Shown: positions 10,221 through 21,547, numbered from the stretch's first letter. The stretch: DNA of 64,000 nt from Melitaea cinxia (GCF_905220565.1 NC_059408.1:16120508-16184507); one strand, 5' to 3'. The notes: a model not told the origin generated them from the letters alone. Numbers and translations are program-made.

Positions 10221-10370
10221 CACTTCAGCCTATTGCAGTCCACTGCTGGACATAGGTCTCCAAAAGTTTGCGCCAAAAATGGCGTGAACACTTTGTGTGT
10301 TGGCCATAGTCATCACGCTGGGCAGATGGGTTGGTGACCGCAGGACTTTGTTGCACTGAAGGTGCTATGT
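10221..10370 (-). mobile_element. RTE-tailed element, 3' fragment
   Basis: 'cacttcagcctattgcagtccactgctggacataggtctcc' followed by 'catagtcatcacgctgggcagatgggttggtgaccgcagg'. It is 5'-truncated (the minus-strand 5' side is missing beyond the 'aaggtgct' word) and more diverged than the copy at 9,270. Confidence 0.7.
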
Positions 10371-12327
10371 CTATATATATAAATTTCTTCTATAATATTA
10401 TATTGTTTAATTATTTAAAATATAATAAGCAAAAAGACGTAGGTAATTAAAATTTACATTCAACTTTAAGATGTACAAGAAAGCCTGTGAAGGTACATAG
10501 ACATGTGAAAAATATATTTTTATTTAATTTTTTACTTTGAAATTTCAATCTCAATAATCTTAAAAAAAAAATTAAAGGAATACAAATCAACATCTTAAAT
10601 AAATAATTGAATAAGGTTGTTAAACTAATATACTACACAATAATATATTACACGATGAGTGATGTGTTCAATGTCGGGACAATTTATTTAATTATCGATG
10701 AATATTATGTAGTATGTAATTTGACATTTAAATATCTCTGAACATATCAATAAGAAGCACTAGGGTGGGATAATGATAGCAATAACGCACACAATCGGGA
10801 ATGAATAAAATGTGTAATTTATGTGATCGTGCCCCCGAAATGTGGCTGTGCAATTACAGCTTGTAAGATAGTGCTGTGACGTACGATTGTGATGTGTCGA
10901 TGAAAAATAATATTAAAATTGCTTAGCAGCTTAGAGAAGAATTATACCATAGAAATGAATAAAAATTACCTTAGCTATTTAATCGGTATAGAGTTGAAGT
11001 TCGAGTTAAGATTTGTATTGTTGTGTTTCGTTTTATTTGCACATGCGATACCTTGTTATTATAGCTTTCTTATTTTCAATGCAGTATTAGATGTAGTTAT
11101 TATAAGTTGTAAGTTATCCAAAACATACAATGAAAATGATCTAAAAACATATGACTGATATTTTCGATTGAGATGATAGACTCGAGTTTCTTGTTGGTTA
11201 TTCTTAGCAGAATCTACGTGACAAAGGCTAATACACAATCGATAAAGTGAATGTTCTAAGATAAGTTGAGCTTAATTGAACAAAAATTAATGACATTCAT
11301 TTTGCTGGTTTTGGTATTTTTATAACATTCTAAAATATATTTTGTCATTTTTTTTTCAAATTATTTTTTTTAACTCAAGTAATGATTAGTGCCTTGTTAA
11401 AACGATCACACTTAGAAATTTTTATTTTTTATTTTTTATTTTCATTTTTTGATATTTTTTATTTTATCCTAACAATATAAACTAGCCTAGGCAGGCCTTA
11501 TTTAAGTTAATGTAGATCTTAAGTCTTAAAGCTTTCTTTGAAAGCTTAAGTAACAAACAGGGAAAACTAGTGTAATCCATAGCAGTTTCAGTAACTAACC
11601 ATGACCACTGAGTCTATTAAATTAATACAAGCCGACAAAAATTGAAAATGAAGCTGAAAAAAGAATGAAAGTACTCCCACAATAATTACCGAATATCGAT
11701 TCACAATTTCACGAAAATTATAAAAACAAAAACAATCGACAGAAAAGTTATCGAAACTTTCCCACCCCTACGCTTTAGGATACCCATTTCATTGTAGAAA
11801 ATGCTAATGATTTCCTCTCCGACTGCACCATTTTAAAGGTAAAGTCGTAAATTTAATTAATTCTCAGTTTTAGGCACGAAAAGCAATACCGTTTGGTTCC
11901 ATTGTTAGTAAGAAAATTACATTCAAATATTAAAGTCGATTGTTTTATCAAATCGGAGAGGTGTCTTGAATGATTCGCGAATAATCAATTTGAATACAAA
12001 GCGTTGTCTTATTAGTTTATTTAGATAATACTTAACTGACTTGTTACAATATTTGTGTTCGTAAAGTTCTAATAATTCATTCATCTGCGTGTCTTTATTC
12101 GACAACGTTAATTCAATAAAAACGTTACGCGATTGGCGGTTACTATTACAAATATCTATACAAACAATAAATAAATTGGACCTGTATTATACCTAAAGTG
12201 GAAATACAAAAATATTTTTACTTTGTAGTAGTGGTAATATTTAGTAACAAGGCGAACTTTTGTGCTTCATTTTCGACTTTATAACTATTTGGTGCTTATT
12301 ACGTAATTTGACGATCAACGTATTCTG
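10371..12327. other. Long AT-rich stretch without gene
   Basis: No recognised repeat. It contains a short perfect hairpin around 11,529-11,547 (AAGCTTTC-ttt-GAAAGCTT). Short frames at 10,919-11,158 (+) and 11,923-12,105 (-) show no family signature. Confidence 0.4.
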
Positions 12328-12592
12328 ACTAGCCCGTCGGCGCAGTTTGTAGTGACTCTGCTCCGCGGGTTGTGGGTTCGATTTCCACCCCGAGTCTGGA
12401 TGTTATATATATACTTATTTATATATTGATATATGTATTATTTATAAGTATGTTTATCGAAAAAAAAATATATATATATACTATGCCAGTCAGCTGTTAC
12501 CTATAACAAAAGCATTAAGTTGCTTACTTTAGGAACAGACGACCGTGTGTGTATTGTGTAGATATTTATTTATTTATTTATTATAGTAAAAT
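12328..12592 (+). mobile_element. tRNA-derived SINE (family 2)
   Basis: Head 'gactagcccgtcggcgcagtttgtagtgactctgc', then 'gggttgtgggttcgatttccaccccgagtctgg' (B box GGTTCGATTTCC). The body has 'atatatgtattatttataagtatgtttatcgaaaaaa' and 'gtcagctgttacctataacaaaagcattaagttgcttactttaggaacagacgaccgtgtgtg', ending in a (ttta)n tail. Other copies: 18,111, 44,426, 45,416 and, on minus, 47,960. Confidence 0.85.
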
Positions 12593-12599
12593 TTCTTTA

Positions 12600-12740
12600 C
12601 GCACGCTTGACTTGGGAAGTAAGCTGGTGTTAAGTGTTATGAAAAGTGTAATCGGGCGAGGCGGACGGAGCAATTGAGAGGTACGAGTACACATTATCTG
12701 TCTCTCTTTTTCTCATAGCCAGTTAAGTTTCGTATATCTA
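12600..12740. repeat. MITE-like repeat, inverted copy of the 1,396 family
   Basis: 'acgcacgcttgacttgggaagtaagctggtg', 'gaaaagtgtaatcgggcgaggcggacgg' and a 'ctgtctctctttttctc' block reproduce the 1,396-1,600 element in reverse complement. The far end is degraded. Confidence 0.55.
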
Positions 12741-13286
12741 AGACAAAGTTCAAAAAATGTATAAAAATCTATAAGTTTGTTTCATTTCAAACACAAAACC
12801 GTCAACATTATCGCACACGTAAATTACAACAAGTAACGTAACTGTCGGTAAAATAAATTAAGCGTGTCCAATTTGAAAGCGAAATGTGGTGAGAGGAGCA
12901 AAAATTGCGCTAACTACGTTAACTAACATCTTTTATACTACACTCGCTCGAACATTTCGATTTCGACCGCTGTATTCGTGTTTTAGCACTTTAAATTGAA
13001 CTCAAATGGATCTATTATTACAGTTTTGTGCGTGGTACTGTATTTAATTCATAATCAGTTGGGACATTACCTATACGATGTAACTATAGGTAATTTTAAG
13101 TTATGTAAATAATAATAATAAGAAAACAATAGTAAAACCAAGTTTATTTTTGGAAAAATTTGAGGCACTTTTTATTTCAGTGATAAAATATAATTAGTAA
13201 TTAAAACCGTAATTCTTTAAAAATTTACAAGGTATGTAGTAAAATATTTATTTTCATGGAATAATAATAATATGTAATGTATCACT
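12741..13286. other. Non-coding stretch
   Basis: Contains 'tgagaggagcaaaaattgcgc..' and 'ctcgctcgaacatttcgatttcgaccgctg', slightly less AT-rich near 12,900-13,000. No supported feature. Confidence 0.35.
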
Positions 13287-13552
13287 TCAGCCTGTAATAT
13301 CCCACTGCTGGGTATAGGCCTCTTTCTCCATGTAGGAGACGGACCACAGCTTAATCCACCACGCTGCTCCAATGCGGGTTGGTGGACATATTCCCTACTA
13401 TGAGTAACGATTGATATCAGGTGCACATGATAACAACCGGGACCGACCGCTTAACGTGCTCTCCGAAGTACGGTGGGGAGACTGACAGCACAAACACCCA
13501 GATCACGACAAACATCTGTATGGCCAATACAAATGTTTCTCATGTGATGTAT
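13287..13552 (-). mobile_element. SINE (family 1), head-truncated
   Basis: The minus strand carries the full tail '..attggagcagcgtggtggattaagct', '..ctacatgg' and 'gcctataCccagcagtgggatattacaggctgaag', plus the middle ('gagagcacgttaagc', 'ggttgttatcatgtgcacctgatatcaatcgttac'). It stops at 'catttgtattggccatacag', so the tRNA head is lost. Confidence 0.8.
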
Positions 13553-13682
13553 AGTTCTGACATAATGGACGCTTAATAGACGCTTTGACGTTGACGGTCA
13601 TCGATTTCGCGTAATCGACATTCATTCGTGTAAGTATTTGTGTATTATCTGGGCGTTAATTCCTGCCAGTTATAGCTTAATA

Positions 13683-13977
13683 TTTTAAGGCGTCATCGTC
13701 ATCACCATCATTACAGCCTATACAGTCCACTGCTGGACATAGGCCTCCACAAGTTTACGCCAAAAATAACGTGAACTCATGTGTTGCCCATAGTCACCAC
13801 GCTGGGCAGGCGGGTTGGTGATCGCAGTACTGGCTTTGTCGCACCGAAGACGCTGCTGCCCGTCTTCGCCCTGTGTATTTCAAAGCCAGCAGTTGGATGG
13901 TTATCCCGCCACCGGTCGGCTTTTTAAGTTCCAAGGTGGTAGCGGAACTGTGTTATCCCTTAGGCTTTTAAGGCGTA
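13683..13977 (-). mobile_element. RTE-tailed short element with 11-bp TSD
   Basis: TTTTAAGGCGT at 13,683-13,693 and 13,967-13,977 brackets the insert. The 3' end (plus strand, left side) is '(atc)n attacagcctatacagtccactgctggacat'. The 5' end stops at 'tgttatccctta', so it is 5'-truncated, as expected from target-primed reverse transcription. Confidence 0.8.
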
Positions 13978-14426
13978 ATGTATTCTAAAATATGATTTAT
14001 GATAGTGAATTATTAAAATCATTATAGTTAGGCGATAGGAGATAATCAAATCTTTATAATATTTGATAAGATAACCAAACAAAAATAAATAAAACAACTT
14101 TGTTTTTGCTTTATTGAAGAACTTTATAGATCCAATATAATCTTGCTACGACATGAGCGAACAGTGACATTAATACGCCCATATGCAGACAAAGTTAAGA
14201 CGAGTAAAACAGGAAATCGTTGTAATATAAGTGTTCGATGATTTTGTTATTACTTTTGTTTCTAGTCAGGTACGCTGGAATTTTTTTACCATAAATCCAT
14301 TGCTTCTTCATGTCAATTTTTCTATAATGTCTCAGAAAATATGTACAGCCATCATTCCAGTTATTTATATAAAATTATCAAAGCCGCTGTAGAGTAGCTC
14401 TTCACCTATAGTAAACTTCACTTCAC
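13978..14426. other. Non-coding stretch
   Basis: AT-rich; no recognised element. Confidence 0.35.
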
Positions 14427-14550
14427 TTCAGCCTATCGCAGTCCACTGCTGGACATAGGCCTCCCCAAGTTCGCGCCACACATCTTCCGCAATCCTCATC
14501 CAGCCTACACCGGCAATCTTACGTAGATCGTCGGTCCATCGGGCCGGAGT
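14427..14550 (-). pseudogene. RTE-class LINE, ORF C-terminus fragment
   Basis: One minus-strand frame reads PARWTDDLRKIAGVGW followed by MRIAEDVWRELGEAYVQQW and then TAIG, in phase without a stop. From memory this is the typical C-terminus of lepidopteran RTE-class polymerases (GRPPxRWxDD...W...GEAYVQQW). Only about 40 codons remain, so this is the 3' stub of a heavily truncated copy. It identifies the source of the tail shared by the short elements in this window. Confidence 0.75.
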
Positions 14551-14659
14551 AGTAAACTATAGGAGAAAATCTTGACCAGTACAGGGTAGGAATAATGGGC
14601 TACGTCAGTTTGATTCCTACTCTAAGATTTCATTTTTATTACCTTAACATGGTAAATAA

Positions 14660-14800
14660 GTGCTGGTGCTCCTTATGGTAAAACGGTAATACGGTTTTAG
14701 TTGCCTGCAACACTAGAGTATCACGAATTCTTAATCCGCACCTCTCAAGACCGTCTCCACAAGCCTTACTCACCACAAGAACTTAAACTTACTCACCAAT
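14660..14800 (+). repeat. Dispersed 'cctgcaacaccag' repeat, degraded
   Basis: 'gctccttatggtaaaacggtaatacggttttagttgcctgcaacactagagtatc' and 'ccacaagccttactcaccacaag' match the repeat at 36,920 in order, with much decay. Confidence 0.5.
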
Positions 14801-16189
14801 CAGTATTACTTGTGTTGTTACCTCGAAAAAATAAGTGTTAATTTAATTTATCAGATATTTGTAAAAAAAATGCTATGGATAACATTTAATATATATATAG
14901 ACGGCATTGGTACAAATATATTTCACTCAGAAATTCATCTTCAAAATGGGTTTGAGTTGGACGCGATATCTCTAGATATCCATTCCGTTTTAGAATTTTA
15001 GCCGAAGTGACCACAATTTATAGGAGTTTAAATGCAAAACGACAGTGTTCACGCTTGTGGAGAAATATGTGAGGTATCGTGGAAGTTTCAAAAATTCCTG
15101 CACGATATGAATTTTTCACTATCTTCAATTTAGTTAAAAAATATATAAAAAAAATATTTTAAGGAAAACAGTTCCAAAATTCGATGTTTCGTTATTTTTT
15201 TTTAATTGTGTTAATTGTGTGGTTTTATAATGAAAAAAAAATAAGAGTTTGTAAAATTCTAGGCAAATAATTTTCCTTTAAAAAAAAAGTATTCCAAAAT
15301 TAGTCGTAGTGATAAAAATTAATTAACATAGCTATATATCATTACGAGTCCAAATCAATTCAAATAAAATCCTAGAACATTATACACTTTCAGAGTGAAT
15401 TCCTATAGAGAATCTAAGCAAACTATCTAGGTCATTGCTCATCGACGCCAATACCATTAATTAATTATATAAAAAACCATAATTCAATTAATACTCAAGT
15501 TGTAATGAAATCAGAAATCAAATTTTTTAAACACGCTTCATTAGCTTAAGGGCTTAAACCAAGTGATATAAAATGTTTGTTAGCATTCCCAGCTAAGATA
15601 TATTAAGTCAATGGTTGGAAAGCGGTGGAAGTTTTAAACATAATTGAGGATTTTGTAAACAGCACATGAGGGGAACGTGAATCCAGCTCAGCAAGGTGAA
15701 ATTAAACATTTCAAAGCCAGCCAAAATAGCTTTTAGTAAATTGAAACATACCATTTCAATTAAAAGAATCTAATTCTGAAAGTAATGTTAAAAATGTACT
15801 CGAAATGTTCAGACTGGAGGTAGAGCGAACAATACTGAATGGGATAATTGAAGCCACATTTACGAAATAAATATATTACATACGTAATTTGAAGATATCG
15901 GTGCTTGTTCAAACAAGTTACTTGAAAGTCGAAAAGATATGTTTTGGAAAGTTGGGGGTGAAGGTGTAATAGTGGATTATTTGTACTTTGGTTATTTACA
16001 CGAAGTTACGTGTCACAGATTGATACCATGGGGTAACGCTACAGATATTGAGAGTGAATTCATTATAATTCTTCTCATGCTCAGTGGGAAAGAAAAATTT
16101 GTTGTGCAATACTTTTCGTTTCTTTTTTGAAGAAATTGTGAAACATGTTACATAATGTATACATATAAATAAAATTGGGGGTCTGTTTG
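14801..16189. other. Non-coding stretch
   Basis: AT-rich, with no recognised repeat. 15,600-15,780 (ggttggaaagcggtggaag, cagcacatgaggggaacgtgaatccagctcagc) is less AT-rich and could be unique conserved DNA. Short frames at 14,810-15,001 and 15,939-16,130 carry no family signature. Confidence 0.35.
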
Positions 16190-16445
16190 TAATAATAAAA
16201 TAATCGATTTTTACTAAATGCGTATACACGGTACATATACCAAAATAACATTTTTTACAATTTTTGTCTGCCTGTCTGTCTGTTTGTTCCAGCTAATCTC
16301 TGAAACGGCTGGACTTATTTTGACGGGACTTTCACTGGCCAATAGCCGAGGTAATAAGGATAACTTAGGCTATTTTTATTTTAGAAATTTATTTATTTTA
16401 TAACGCCGCGAACTGAACAATAACTTTTTTTGTTCTAAGCCTTCT
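16190..16445 (+). repeat. Decayed LINE-end-like repeat
   Basis: 'gggggtctgtttgtaataataaaata', 'acacggtacatataccaaaataacatttttta', 'gtctgcctgtctgtctgtttgttccagctaatctctgaaacggctggac', and 'tgggactttcactggc.aatagc' are shared, in the same order, with 31,915-32,245 and, partly inverted, with 40,700-41,012 and 50,120-50,460. Confidence 0.6.
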
Positions 16446-17108
16446 TCTTAGAAGGCTTTAATTCCGTAAGTCTATTAATCGTAGAAAAATACGAGTAGAT
16501 CATAATTTTCATTTGTTTTTATTTTTTTATAGCTTAGTGTAAAATCTGTTATAGAGACAATTTTACAAATATCTTAAAAACTTCGTCGTGCCAACCCACG
16601 ATCATCTATTATCAATTTACGCGTTCTAATAATTTTAGCACTTATTAAAAACTTTTCCAAGCAATAAAGTACAATTCCCACATAATTCCCATCATTCCGC
16701 TACATTAACGATGAGGCCTAAGAACAAAACACACAAACAATCGCCTATATCGTTCTTATTATTTCATTTACGCAAAGATGGCGTCTAATTTCCTGCCGAC
16801 GCTGTCAAAACCAAAATATTTCTTATTTCTCGCAGGGATAATTTACTCGCCATTTGTCGGTTCTGTTATCGTTCTCTTTCGTGAATTACGCTTATCAGGG
16901 ATCCGTTGTGCAATTCTAAGTCCATGTACTATCCTACTCTCACTCTCACATCCAAATGGCATATATCTTTAATTTAACTTTTTGGTCCCATATAAAAGGT
17001 TAAATTTTACCTATGATATCTGCATTATTATCTTTTTGAAGCGAAACTTCTTTGGCGCATGAGGGATAAAATTTTTACGGACCAAACGAGTCACGGCGTC
17101 ACGAATTT
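16446..17108. other. Non-coding stretch, possible unique segment
   Basis: The frame at 16,778-16,972 begins in AAAGATGGCGTCT, a reasonable start context, and is hydrophobic, but it shows no motif I know. 16,690-16,930 is less AT-rich than the flanks. Unassigned. Confidence 0.3.
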
Positions 17109-17226
17109 TTAAACGTCCATGTCACGTTGAATACACCGGTTCTCGTCCGATCACCGAACTTAACCAACGTCGGGTACGGTCTGGTCTTGGATGGGTGACC
17201 GCCTGGAAACACCGCGTGACGTTGAC
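17109..17226 (+). rRNA. 5S rRNA-like copy (probably pseudogene)
   Basis: 118 nt aligning end to end with animal 5S rRNA: 'aacgtccat' near the start, 'cacgttgaatacaccggttctcgtccgatcaccgaa', and 'ggatgggtgaccgcctgg.aacaccgcgtgacgtt' at the end, followed by a T-run. The internal promoter is damaged. The A-box region reads acttaaccaacg where I expect agttaagcaacg, and the segment before the C box reads ggtctggtcttgg where I expect ggtcagtacttgg. The first three bases also no longer pair well. It stands alone rather than in a tandem array. It is either a retroposed or dispersed 5S pseudogene or the head of a 5S-derived SINE. Confidence 0.7.
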
Positions 17227-18063
17227 TTTTTGTTTTTTTTTTTCAATTCGTTTTTTTGGATTAGTTTGTCAATGAAGTTTCACTTCTGACATGTGAACTT
17301 TGTACGCACGCAATTTTTTTACATTATTTAAATGTGTTTCAAAATTTCCAAACACATATTGTTGTTACCTGTAAATAGATGAGCAAGATGAAAAGATATT
17401 ACGTATATTGTTTTGTAAAACAAAAATAGTTTATGACCTCTTGTTGACCTTAATTAACAATTAAAGAAATCTAAACTTCTTTTGTTCTGCTGGAATTAAG
17501 CGTGAATGTTTTTCATTGCTGTTTAAATTAATAAGTAAATTTGAACCATATATAAATTGATCTACCGAAGGTTGGTGGGGGTAAATATTTATTTATTTTA
17601 ATTTTTTTATTTGATTTAAAAATACAACAAGCTCGAGGTGAATATCACTGAGCCAATTCTTCTTATTGTCAAGTATGCGTAAAATATACAAACAATGTAT
17701 TAGGGATGAATGAAAAAGTTCATATTAGGTTATTTTTAGCTCCTCTTTTTGCCTTTAACGAATTCTGTATTTTGAATACCGTATTGACGTGTTATCAATC
17801 AATTACATCTGAAAATTTTATGATGAATGTTATTCACACATTTAAATATAAAACTCTTTGGAGAGATCCGCGTGCTATTTATAAATTGTAAGTGAAATAA
17901 CAAGATTTCTTCATCGAAATTTTTGGACGAGTGTAAGAAATGTTAAGATTCGAATTTTGAAATAAGAATTTTTCTGTGTTTCGAACATAAAATAATTTCT
18001 AGTTTATTTAATGTGTTGTTTGAGTTTATTTATTATAAAACAATTTTGTTTGCTCGCGAAATA
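17227..18063. other. Non-coding stretch after the 5S-like copy
   Basis: AT-rich. No second 5S unit and no clear SINE body or tail follows, which argues against a tandem 5S cluster. The frame at 17,706-17,891 is unassigned. Confidence 0.35.
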
Positions 18064-18107
18064 AAATAAAACCGACTTCAATTACATCGACAAGAAATAC
18101 AACGTAC
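18064..18107 (-). repeat. MITE-like element, split end
   Basis: 'ataaaaccgacttcaattacatcgacaag..atacaacgtac' is the GAAGTCGG end of the 6,905 family. It is cut by the SINE that follows, and the element appears to resume after 18,384 ('ctatacaacgta'). Confidence 0.6.
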
Positions 18108-18383
18108 AATTGACTAGCCCGTTGGCGCAGTTTGTAGTGACCCTGCTTTCTGCTCCGAGGGTTGTGGGTTCGGTTCCCACCCCGAGTCTGGGTGTAATAT
18201 AAATATTTATTTATATATTTATATATGTATTATTTATAAGTATGTTTATAGAAAAAAAATATGTAGCTATATACCAGTCGGCTGTAACCTATAACACAAG
18301 CATTAAGTTGCTTACTTTAGGAACAGACGACTGTGTGTGTATTGTGTAAATATTTACTTATTTATTATTATTATATTATTATT
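18108..18383 (+). mobile_element. SINE (family 2) nested in a MITE-like element
   Basis: Head 'gactagcccgttggcgcagtttgtagtgaccctgc', B box in 'gggttgtgggttcggttcccacc', the 'ataacacaagcattaagttgcttactttagg' body and an (att)n tail. AACGTAC flanks it on both sides (18,101-18,107 and 18,384-18,390), a short target duplication inside the host element. Confidence 0.75.
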
Positions 18384-18770
18384 AACGTACCTATACAACG
18401 TAACGTATTAACAAATCGAAAAAAAAAATCGTAATCGGTCTTTCAAAAAATGAGGTTAACAATTCGACTTTATTTTTTTATGTGTCACCTCAGAACTTTT
18501 TACTGAGTGAATCGATTTCGATGATTTTTATCTAAAGTTGGTGCTTGTCATACCATTTCAATTTAATTGAGACTACTCTGATACTATAATCTGACAAATA
18601 CTTTTTGAGTTGTATCTAATAATGCGTGATTTGCTCGACAGTTTTTTTTGTTAACATACAATCTATTATATTATCTGTCGATTAATCGGAAACTTTTTTG
18701 TTTGAAAGCAAACACAACGTTATAAAACTTATTGCCTTTGAAAGACGAGTAAAATTAAAACATGAATTGG
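18384..18770 (+). repeat. MITE-like element, decayed copy
   Basis: 'atcggtctttcaaaaaatgaggttaacaattcgacttta', 'cctcagaactttttactgagtgaatcgatttcgatgatttt', 'gttggtgcttgtcataccatttcaatttaattgag' and 'gagttgtatctaataatgcgtgatttg' follow the long form of the element seen whole at 61,060-61,672, with substantial divergence. Confidence 0.6.
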
Positions 18771-18924
18771 ACAAGTGAATAACATAATATCCGCGACCTT
18801 CGGCTACAACTACTGTCTCTTCGCTGAAACGCCTCTACCCATTATGACATATAAAAATACCATATAAAAATCCTTTAGCAGATAGCCATCCAAGAATAGA
18901 ACATCGATATTGTAAAAAGTATTG

Positions 18925-19167
18925 CTATAAAACGCTTTCAGATACATGTCGGGGCATGTCGGGGCATGCGGGCGTAATCCCGACCTCGTATCCCTTGCTA
19001 GGTGCTGATAACGATTTTATCCCACTTAACTGGGAAAAACAAGGGTAGCGTGATTGAGATGTCTTTAAGATTTGTGCTTGTTTTTCGTGTTTTTTTTTTC
19101 TTTTTTCATATTGTAAAGCAGTTTTAGGGTTTTTTTTTTTTAATATTGGGTCGTGTATCTTTCTCAT
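18925..19167 (-). other. Repeat-like open frame
   Basis: An 80-codon minus-strand frame with a basic, lysine-rich N-terminal half and a C-terminal half reading ...SAPSKGYEVGITPACPDMP. The distinctive second half looks like a piece of an interspersed-element ORF, but I cannot name the family. The plus strand at 18,944-18,972 holds two tandem 'atgtcggggc' words. Not a confident gene. Confidence 0.3.
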
Positions 19168-19607
19168 GCTTGACGTTATTATTTTTTTACTTACTCTTTT
19201 TTCGATTTGTTTGAGTCCAACGTTAACTAAGGGACAGTTTCAAATGTTGTGGATAATGCTGTTTGGCAGATCACGGTCATCGACAGATATAATTTTTAGA
19301 TCTATTATCTTTTTAACCATTGACTTCTACTATATTCATTCTATTCGACTATATGATTTAAAAGTTATACTTTAAATTAGGATAAACGGGTCCCAATGGA
19401 GTCTTCTATCTCCTGCTGTTCATCTCTATCTGTAGCTTATTTGCAGGATAAACTTTACCCACAAGCGGTAAAACCTTACAGGTCTTAATATAGGCCATTT
19501 AGAGCACACTTATGTAATGACTAATTTATTTAATTTTAGTAAAGATATGTAAAGAAATAGTAAAAACGTTTGAGTCACTCATTGACAATATTAAAAATAA
19601 TAAATAA
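19168..19607. other. Non-coding stretch
   Basis: No recognised feature. The frame at 19,166-19,375 is unassigned. Confidence 0.35.
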
Positions 19608-20046
19608 AAGCTAGCCGCTTTAATGCGAGTCGGACTCGTGCACCGAGGGTTCCGTACAAAGTTATTAAAAATATTTTTCATTATGTGATGTAACGAAAAA
19701 TTTATGCTTTTCGCAATTTGTAATTTATCTGTGCTATAAGACGTTGCTTCGTAACAAACAAATTTCAAGATTCTCTGATCTGGTACCCTGTATAGGTTTT
19801 GATTCCCTTACGAGTATCGAAAATTTGATGCATAAACGGCTGTATCTTTTGATTGCGTTGGCTTAGAACTTTGATTTTTTCATAGATCCAAAGGGCATTA
19901 AAATTCAGTATTTGATATGAATTTCAGCTTGATACCTCCACGCGTTCCTGACAAAAAGGGTCTAGACAGACAGACGGACAACAATGTGATATAATCTTAT
20001 AGGAATAAGGGATCCATTTTTTCCTTTTGTGGTACGGAATCCTAAA
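19608..20046. mobile_element. MITE-like element, gggttccgtac...gtacggaatcc ends
   Basis: Starts 'agctagccgctttaatgcgagtcggactcgtgcaccgagggttccgtac' and ends 'ccttttgtggtacggaatccta', giving inverted ends near both borders. Inside are 'ctgatctggtaccctgtataggttttgattcccttacgagta', 'tgcataaacggctgtatcttttgattgcgttggcttagaact' and 'gacagacagacggacaacaa'. I recognise this as a very common lepidopteran interspersed repeat. It is non-coding. Confidence 0.7.
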
Positions 20047-20184
20047 AAATAGGAAAATGTTTGACTCATTAATTTAGAATACTAAAAGAAACAATTTTAT
20101 AACAAACACACATTCAGAAAACGTCCGAATGATGATAAGATTTATTATTATTATAAATTAACAAATGACACGTCCAAACGTAGA

Positions 20185-20262
20185 GCCTGTGCCATCCCAC
20201 TGCTGGGCATAGGCGTTTTTCTCTATGTAAGAGGTAGATTTGAGCTTAATGACGCGTCTAAT
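20185..20262 (-). mobile_element. SINE 3' fragment (family 1)
   Basis: 'gagcctgtgccatcccactgctgggcataggcg..tctctatgtaagagg' is the reverse complement of the SINE tail, diverged and truncated on both sides. Confidence 0.65.
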
Positions 20263-20664
20263 ATATTTTATTGCTTATAGAATTGTCTTGGAACAAGGTA
20301 AAAAAATGTTGATCTGTGTAATGACAGTAGAATGTGATAAAATTATAAAATTAAATTCGTCGCAAGACTAAGTTTATAACTTGAGTGAGCGTGAAAGACA
20401 AACCTCTTTCACAAAAGAAACCTGAGTGTGAGTTTCAAAAGTTTTAATGTCACTTTCAGGCTTGCGTTTTTTTGTACCGAGTGCTCATCAAAAAACGAGA
20501 AACTACCCTTTACAAAGGAAAATAATAATTCTCTGTATTATTAGATTAATGATGTATTATTAGATAATTATGATCATCATTTATTTATTTGGTTGATAGG
20601 TATGTAATAGTTTCTTGGACTGTACACTTTTTTTAAGTTACAAAGGTGGCAAAAAACCGTACCT

Positions 20665-20987
20665 TCGACATCATCATCATCATCATCATCATTCCAGCCT
20701 ATTGCAGTCCACTGCTGGACATAGGCCTCCACAAGTTCGCGCCAAAAATGCGTGAACTCATGTGTGTTGCCCATAGTCACCACTCTGGGCAGGCGGGTTG
20801 GTGACCGCAGGGCTGGCTTTTGCACCTAAGACACTGCTGCCCGTCTTCGGCCTGTGTGTTTCAAAGTCAGTGGTTAGATGGTTATCCCGCCATAGGTCGG
20901 CTTCTTAAGTTAGTCGCCTCTTGTGACACCCACGGGAAGAGAGGGGTGGCTATATTCTTTGCCGTAGCCCCATAGCACGGTCGACAT
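20665..20987 (-). mobile_element. RTE-tailed short element, near full length
   Basis: Plus-strand left side: (cat)8-like run, then 'tccagcctattgcagtccactgctggacataggcctcc'. Right side: 'gtcgcctcttgtgacacccacgggaagagaggggtggctatattctttgccgtagcc'. TCGACAT occurs at both edges (20,665-20,671 and 20,981-20,987) and may be a 7-bp target duplication overlapping the microsatellite. Confidence 0.7.
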
Positions 20988-21175
20988 GGTAAGCGGATAT
21001 CGCAGTTAATAGACGCCTGTAATACCAGAAGCATTATCAGAGCATTGCCGACTATTCCCAAACTTCCCCAGAAAAGCTGGCTACCTTACTCACCACAAGA
21101 AAAAGTTATCTGACTGTGGTCTTCTGTTACGTTTAAGTACCTCCCCAGTCATTGAACACGTCAAGTCATATTACA
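20988..21175 (+). repeat. Dispersed 'cctgcaacaccag' repeat
   Basis: 'gtaagcggatatcgcagttaatagacgcctgtaataccagaagcatta', 'gcattgccgactattccca', 'ccttactcaccacaagaaa' and 'ctgtggtcttctgttacg..aagtacc' follow the 36,920 copy in order. It joins directly onto the RTE-tailed element on its left. Confidence 0.6.
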
Positions 21176-21547
21176 TTTAATATGAATGTATATTCTTTAT
21201 TGCACTTTAAAAGCATAATTATAAATCATGTTTACAAAGAATGTTCGCAAGGGTGAACTTATCTCTATACGAGATCTCTACATGTCTATCCATGGTGGTG
21301 AGAAACGATGTTACGGGACACAGTAAAGCAAGAGTGATAAAGTAACAAAATGCTAATAATAATAATAGAGCTATAAAATTATTCTGTAATATATACATTC
21401 AAAATTATTAGTATATAATACATATATACTTAGCAACATACACTTGATACATAAATACATATTTATACAGAAATGCTAACGCTTTAAATTTTGATCATTT
21501 GTTTATTTAAGCTTTAAAAGGAATCTACTGCGCAAAAATCTTTTAAA
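21176..21547. other. AT-rich stretch before locus B
   Basis: No recognised feature. Confidence 0.35.

Noticed and set aside
17109..17226. Functional 5S rRNA gene
   Set aside because: The promoter core is mutated and the start no longer matches, and there is no tandem neighbour. Treated as a pseudogene-like copy.
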